Origin: Actinomycetes bacterium
GTDB taxonomy: Bacteria > Actinomycetota > Acidimicrobiia > Acidimicrobiales > Bog-793
DNA: 8,431 nt
Reading direction: 5' to 3'
NCBI GenBank assembly: GCA_021823365.1
Contig: JAKAOD010000115.1
Coordinates: 1-8,431 of the forward strand
The position numbers were made by a program, and so were the translations under genes. The notes beneath the pieces were generated by a model, which saw nothing but the letters and a program-made list of their open reading frames with translations, searched no databases and was not told where the DNA came from. This document shows, in pieces, positions 6,774 through 8,431 of this stretch (within the stretch, counting starts at the first letter, position 1; each line of letters opens with the position of its first letter).

Positions 6774-7910
6774 TCACCCGTTGAGCAACCATCGGCGAAG
6801 GAACGGATCGGCCACGTCCCACTCCCGACCTCGGCGCACCGTCAGCTCTCGACCGTCGAGCGCCCGAAGCGCCGTCGTCACCGCGTTCGCGTTCGCCACG
6901 CCGACCTCGTCGAGAAACGCCTTCGCGTACACCGCCGCCCGCGGGCGCCGTGCCAGTGCGCGAAGCAGCCGCTGCTGGGCGGGGGCCCGAGCCAGCTCTT
7001 CGTACTGCTGCGCATAGGCGCTCGCTGCTCGCTCGACGATGGTCCCGACGCCGGCCTCGACGTGCTCGGCCGTCACCGCCGGCTCCTCCCCGGCCGCTTC
7101 CAGCGCGGCGAGGGCGAGCTGCTGGACGAAGTTGGGGACCCGATCCGCTGAGTGGTAGATGAGCGCGGCGGTCGGCCTGTCCAGGTGCCGCCCTGCTGCC
7201 CGCGCCCGGCGGCGGAGGAAGGCGACCATCGGCGCTTCCGCGACGACGTCGAGCACGATGCGCTCGCCCATGCCGGCGAGCGGTGCGCCGCTTCCCTTCG
7301 TGAGCCGCTCCATGACCGCCAGGTGCGATCCGGTGAAGACGATGCTCGTCGCGGTCGCCTCGTCGGCAAGGGCCTTGAACGCTCCGCCAAGCCCATGAGG
7401 GCCCAGCCCCGCGACCACCTGGAACTCGTCCAGGACGAGGACGGCCGGCCCCTTCGCGGAGGCGCCAGCCAGGATGCGAAGGGCGTCCCTCACCACCTCT
7501 AGCCAGGACGCGCCGGCGACGGCCTCGTCGAGCCCGAGGCTGATCGATCCGTCGGGTCCGAGCGACACCCGCGGGGTGATGCGGAGCTCGCGGAGGATGC
7601 TCTCGAGAGAGCGCCTCGCGCGTCCCACCGGTCCGAGCACGCCGCGCACGACCGCCTGGAGGATGGTCGCGGCGAGCTCGGTCTCGTTCGTCGCGAAGAG
7701 GAGGTTGGCGTAGGCGCAGTGGCCGCCCGCCGCCTTGACGCTGGCAAGCGCGCGCCGCACGAGGGACGTCTTCCCGTAGCGCCTCGGCGAGAGCACGAAG
7801 GCGTGGATACCCGCACGCATCCGCGAGACCAGGGCTGCGAGCTCCTCTTCGCGGTCGCAGAACCACGGGGGGTCGACAGGCGCGCCGAAGCGATAGGGAA
7901 CGAGCTCCAC
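6774..7910 (-). CDS. AAA+ ATPase of the ATPase_2 (archaeal-type) family
   Basis: 378 residues, GTG start. The N-terminus has the family lead-in (FGAPVDPPWFCDREEEL). Walker A is SPRRYGKTSL with K47 and T48; serine stands where many P-loops have glycine, a variant common in this family. Walker B is AVLVLDEFQ with D161 and E162. A sensor-like FTGSHLAVM lies at 192-200. A lid region follows (VPNFVQQLALAALEA), then a C-terminal winged-helix-like part (about 305-378) ending VADPFLRRWL, as in family members with a DUF234-like tail. Cytoplasmic ATP hydrolysis is expected; the cellular role of these proteins is mostly unknown, though they are often patchily distributed and near mobile or toxin genes. 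The start is not preceded by an SD but by a TATAAT only nine bases away, implying a leaderless message. A PIN-toxin remnant lies just upstream. Confidence 0.92.
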   Translation of the reverse strand: MELVPYRFGAPVDPPWFCDREEELAALVSRMRAGIHAFVLSPRRYGKTSLVRRALASVKAAGGHCAYANLLFATNETELAATILQAVVRGVLGPVGRARRSLESILRELRITPRVSLGPDGSISLGLDEAVAGASWLEVVRDALRILAGASAKGPAVLVLDEFQVVAGLGPHGLGGAFKALADEATATSIVFTGSHLAVMERLTKGSGAPLAGMGERIVLDVVAEAPMVAFLRRRARAAGRHLDRPTAALIYHSADRVPNFVQQLALAALEAAGEEPAVTAEHVEAGVGTIVERAASAYAQQYEELARAPAQQRLLRALARRPRAAVYAKAFLDEVGVANANAVTTALRALDGRELTVRRGREWDVADPFLRRWLLNG

Positions 7911-7912
7911 TG

Positions 7913-7929
7913 ATCGCTATTATAGCGAT
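7913..7929. promoter_or_regulatory. 17-bp perfect palindrome overlapping the -10 box, candidate operator
   Basis: ATCGCTAT-T-ATAGCGAT: two 8-base arms exactly inverted around a single central base. It covers the whole -10 box and ends two bases before the ATPase start codon. A dimeric regulator bound here would block the promoter. The plus strand also reads TATTAT at 7918-7923, one mismatch from consensus, so the site might serve both directions. No regulator gene is in the window; binding is inference. Confidence 0.5.
7919..7924 (-). promoter_or_regulatory. -10 box TATAAT for the ATPase gene, probably leaderless
   Basis: On the minus strand this is a perfect TATAAT. Transcription starting about seven bases downstream would begin at or within a few bases of the GTG start at 7910, leaving almost no leader. 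No good -35 hexamer is visible 16-18 bases upstream. The AT-rich patch stands out in otherwise very GC-rich DNA. Confidence 0.6.
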
Positions 7930-8069
7930 GGCTGTATCACGCGCACCTTGCGGCGGGCGGCGTGCCCGTATCGGATCCGCGTCCTCAGCCGCCAGCCTCG
8001 GCTCGCGCCGCTTCTTCGACGAGGATGGGCACCGCCGCCGTCGTCGCGTGCATGCCGAGCACGCTCGCG

Positions 8070-8171
8070 ATCTACGTCGCGCTGGCGGAGGTGATGGGTG
8101 CGACGCTCGTCACGCTCGACGCGCGTCTCGGTCGCGTCGCCGGCCTCGAATGCGCCGTCGAGGTGCTCTGA
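8070..8171 (+). pseudogene. C-terminal remnant of a VapC-type PIN-domain toxin
   Basis: The peptide IYVALAEVMGATLVTLDARL and its tail GRVAGLECAVEVL match the end of VapC ribonucleases, where YVALAE is followed by xLVTxDxRL with a metal-binding Asp. Only these 33 residues are recognisable. The frame is open back to a GTG at 7962, but those residues (PVSDPRPQPP...) are not PIN-like. The N-terminal half with the first catalytic acids is missing in all three plus-strand frames between 7930 and 8069, and no VapB antitoxin is present. I see nothing else in 7930-8069. The remnant is therefore probably a decayed toxin gene, broken at the side facing the ATPase promoter. A short expressed peptide from 7962 cannot be excluded. 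Confidence 0.7.
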
Positions 8172-8182
8172 ACCCAGGAGTT

Positions 8183-8208
8183 GCGTCCGCGCCGGCCGGG
8201 GCGGTCGC
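8183..8208. terminator. Imperfect GC-rich hairpin between convergent ends, possible terminator
   Basis: Arms GCGTCCGCGCC and GGGGCGGTCGC pair at nine of eleven positions around a GGCC loop. It sits between the PIN remnant stop and the stop of the minus-strand gene at 8230, where a terminator would be expected. No T-run follows on either strand, so it is not a classical intrinsic terminator. Confidence 0.3.
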
Positions 8209-8229
8209 GACGAGGAAAGCTCGATGGCG

Positions 8230-8431
8230 TCAGCGGCGGCGCACCTCGAGATGCGCCGGCGCGCCCTCGAGCGTCGGCTCCCTTGCCGGCTCGAGCCGGA
8301 TACGCACCGGCGAGCCTGCGACGCGCAGGCCGTCCACGCTGAGGCCGCCGGCGGCCACCGGACTGCCGGCGAGCGGCGCGAGGACGATCGTCCCCCGGGG
8401 GACGTCCGGGCGGAGACCGCAGACCGCCCCG
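8230..8431 (-). CDS. C-terminal end of a glycogen-debranching (amylo-alpha-1,6-glucosidase-like) protein, partial
   Basis: On the minus strand an open frame enters from the right edge and ends at the TGA at 8230-8232, giving 66 residues. It contains CGLRPDVPRGTIVLAPLAG, then GLSVDGLRVAGSPVRIRLEP, and ends APAHLEVRRR. The GLRPDxPRGxxxLAP phrase, followed by GLxVxGLRVxGxxVxIxLE and a terminal G-A-P-x-x-L-E-V, is the typical tail of bacterial debranching-type proteins whose (alpha/alpha)6 barrel lies upstream, outside this window. The assignment rests on this tail alone. Codon use looks like a genuine gene. Its stop faces the PIN remnant across 58 bases. Confidence 0.65.
   Translation of the reverse strand, partial: GAVCGLRPDVPRGTIVLAPLAGSPVAAGGLSVDGLRVAGSPVRIRLEPAREPTLEGAPAHLEVRRR

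Noticed and set aside
6667..7866. 399-codon minus-strand frame overlapping the ATPase gene
   Set aside because: It reads arginine-rich nonsense in a different frame from the clear Walker A/B protein and extends into the convergent gene.
7928..8431. Plus-strand frame from ATG 7928 that stays open to the window end
   Set aside because: Arginine- and alanine-rich text with no domain; it runs antisense to the debranching-like tail and in another frame from the PIN remnant.

Overview
The window is high-GC DNA with frequent GTG starts, strong Shine-Dalgarno (SD) sites and genes that overlap by four bases. This fits an actinobacterium. A sedolisin (S53) acid-type protease and a PrsW-like zinc-ribbon membrane protein hint at an acid-tolerant lineage such as Acidimicrobiia, but that placement is inference; no taxonomic marker is present.

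Positions 1-6326 hold a compact plus-strand operon of four envelope genes. (1) A multi-spanning membrane protein with one large extracytoplasmic domain; its start codon probably lies one base before the window. (2) A secreted S53 peptidase with signal peptide, pro-domain and an intact Glu/Asp/Asp/Ser catalytic set. (3) A membrane protein with two identically spaced zinc ribbons flanking a PrsW-like core that has lost the catalytic residues, followed by an extracytoplasmic C-terminal domain. (4) A secreted protein with a C-terminal DUF4352-like beta domain. Junctions 1/2 and 2/3 are GTGA overlaps; junction 3/4 offers an ATGA overlap, though a better SD favours a start 33 bases further on. A TGA at 1-3 suggests a further coupled gene upstream. 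The set looks like one co-translated unit for making, handling or docking a secreted protease. I do not recognise it as a described system.

Positions 6378-6764 encode a small actinobacterial hypothetical protein, possibly PH-like, on the same strand and probably on the operon's transcript. Nine bases beyond its stop, convergent on the minus strand, ends an AAA+ ATPase of the ATPase_2 type (6774-7910). Its GTG start has no SD. It lies next to a 17-bp palindrome that contains a perfect TATAAT, which suggests a leaderless, possibly operator-controlled mRNA.

Beyond that promoter is a short accessory-looking stretch. It holds the C-terminal third of a VapC-type PIN toxin (8070-8171) without its N-terminal part or antitoxin, and then a GC-rich imperfect hairpin. 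At the right edge, on the minus strand and running off the window, is the C-terminal end of what looks like a glycogen-debranching (amylo-alpha-1,6-glucosidase-like) protein (8230-8431). No tRNA, rRNA, CRISPR array or intact insertion sequence was seen.
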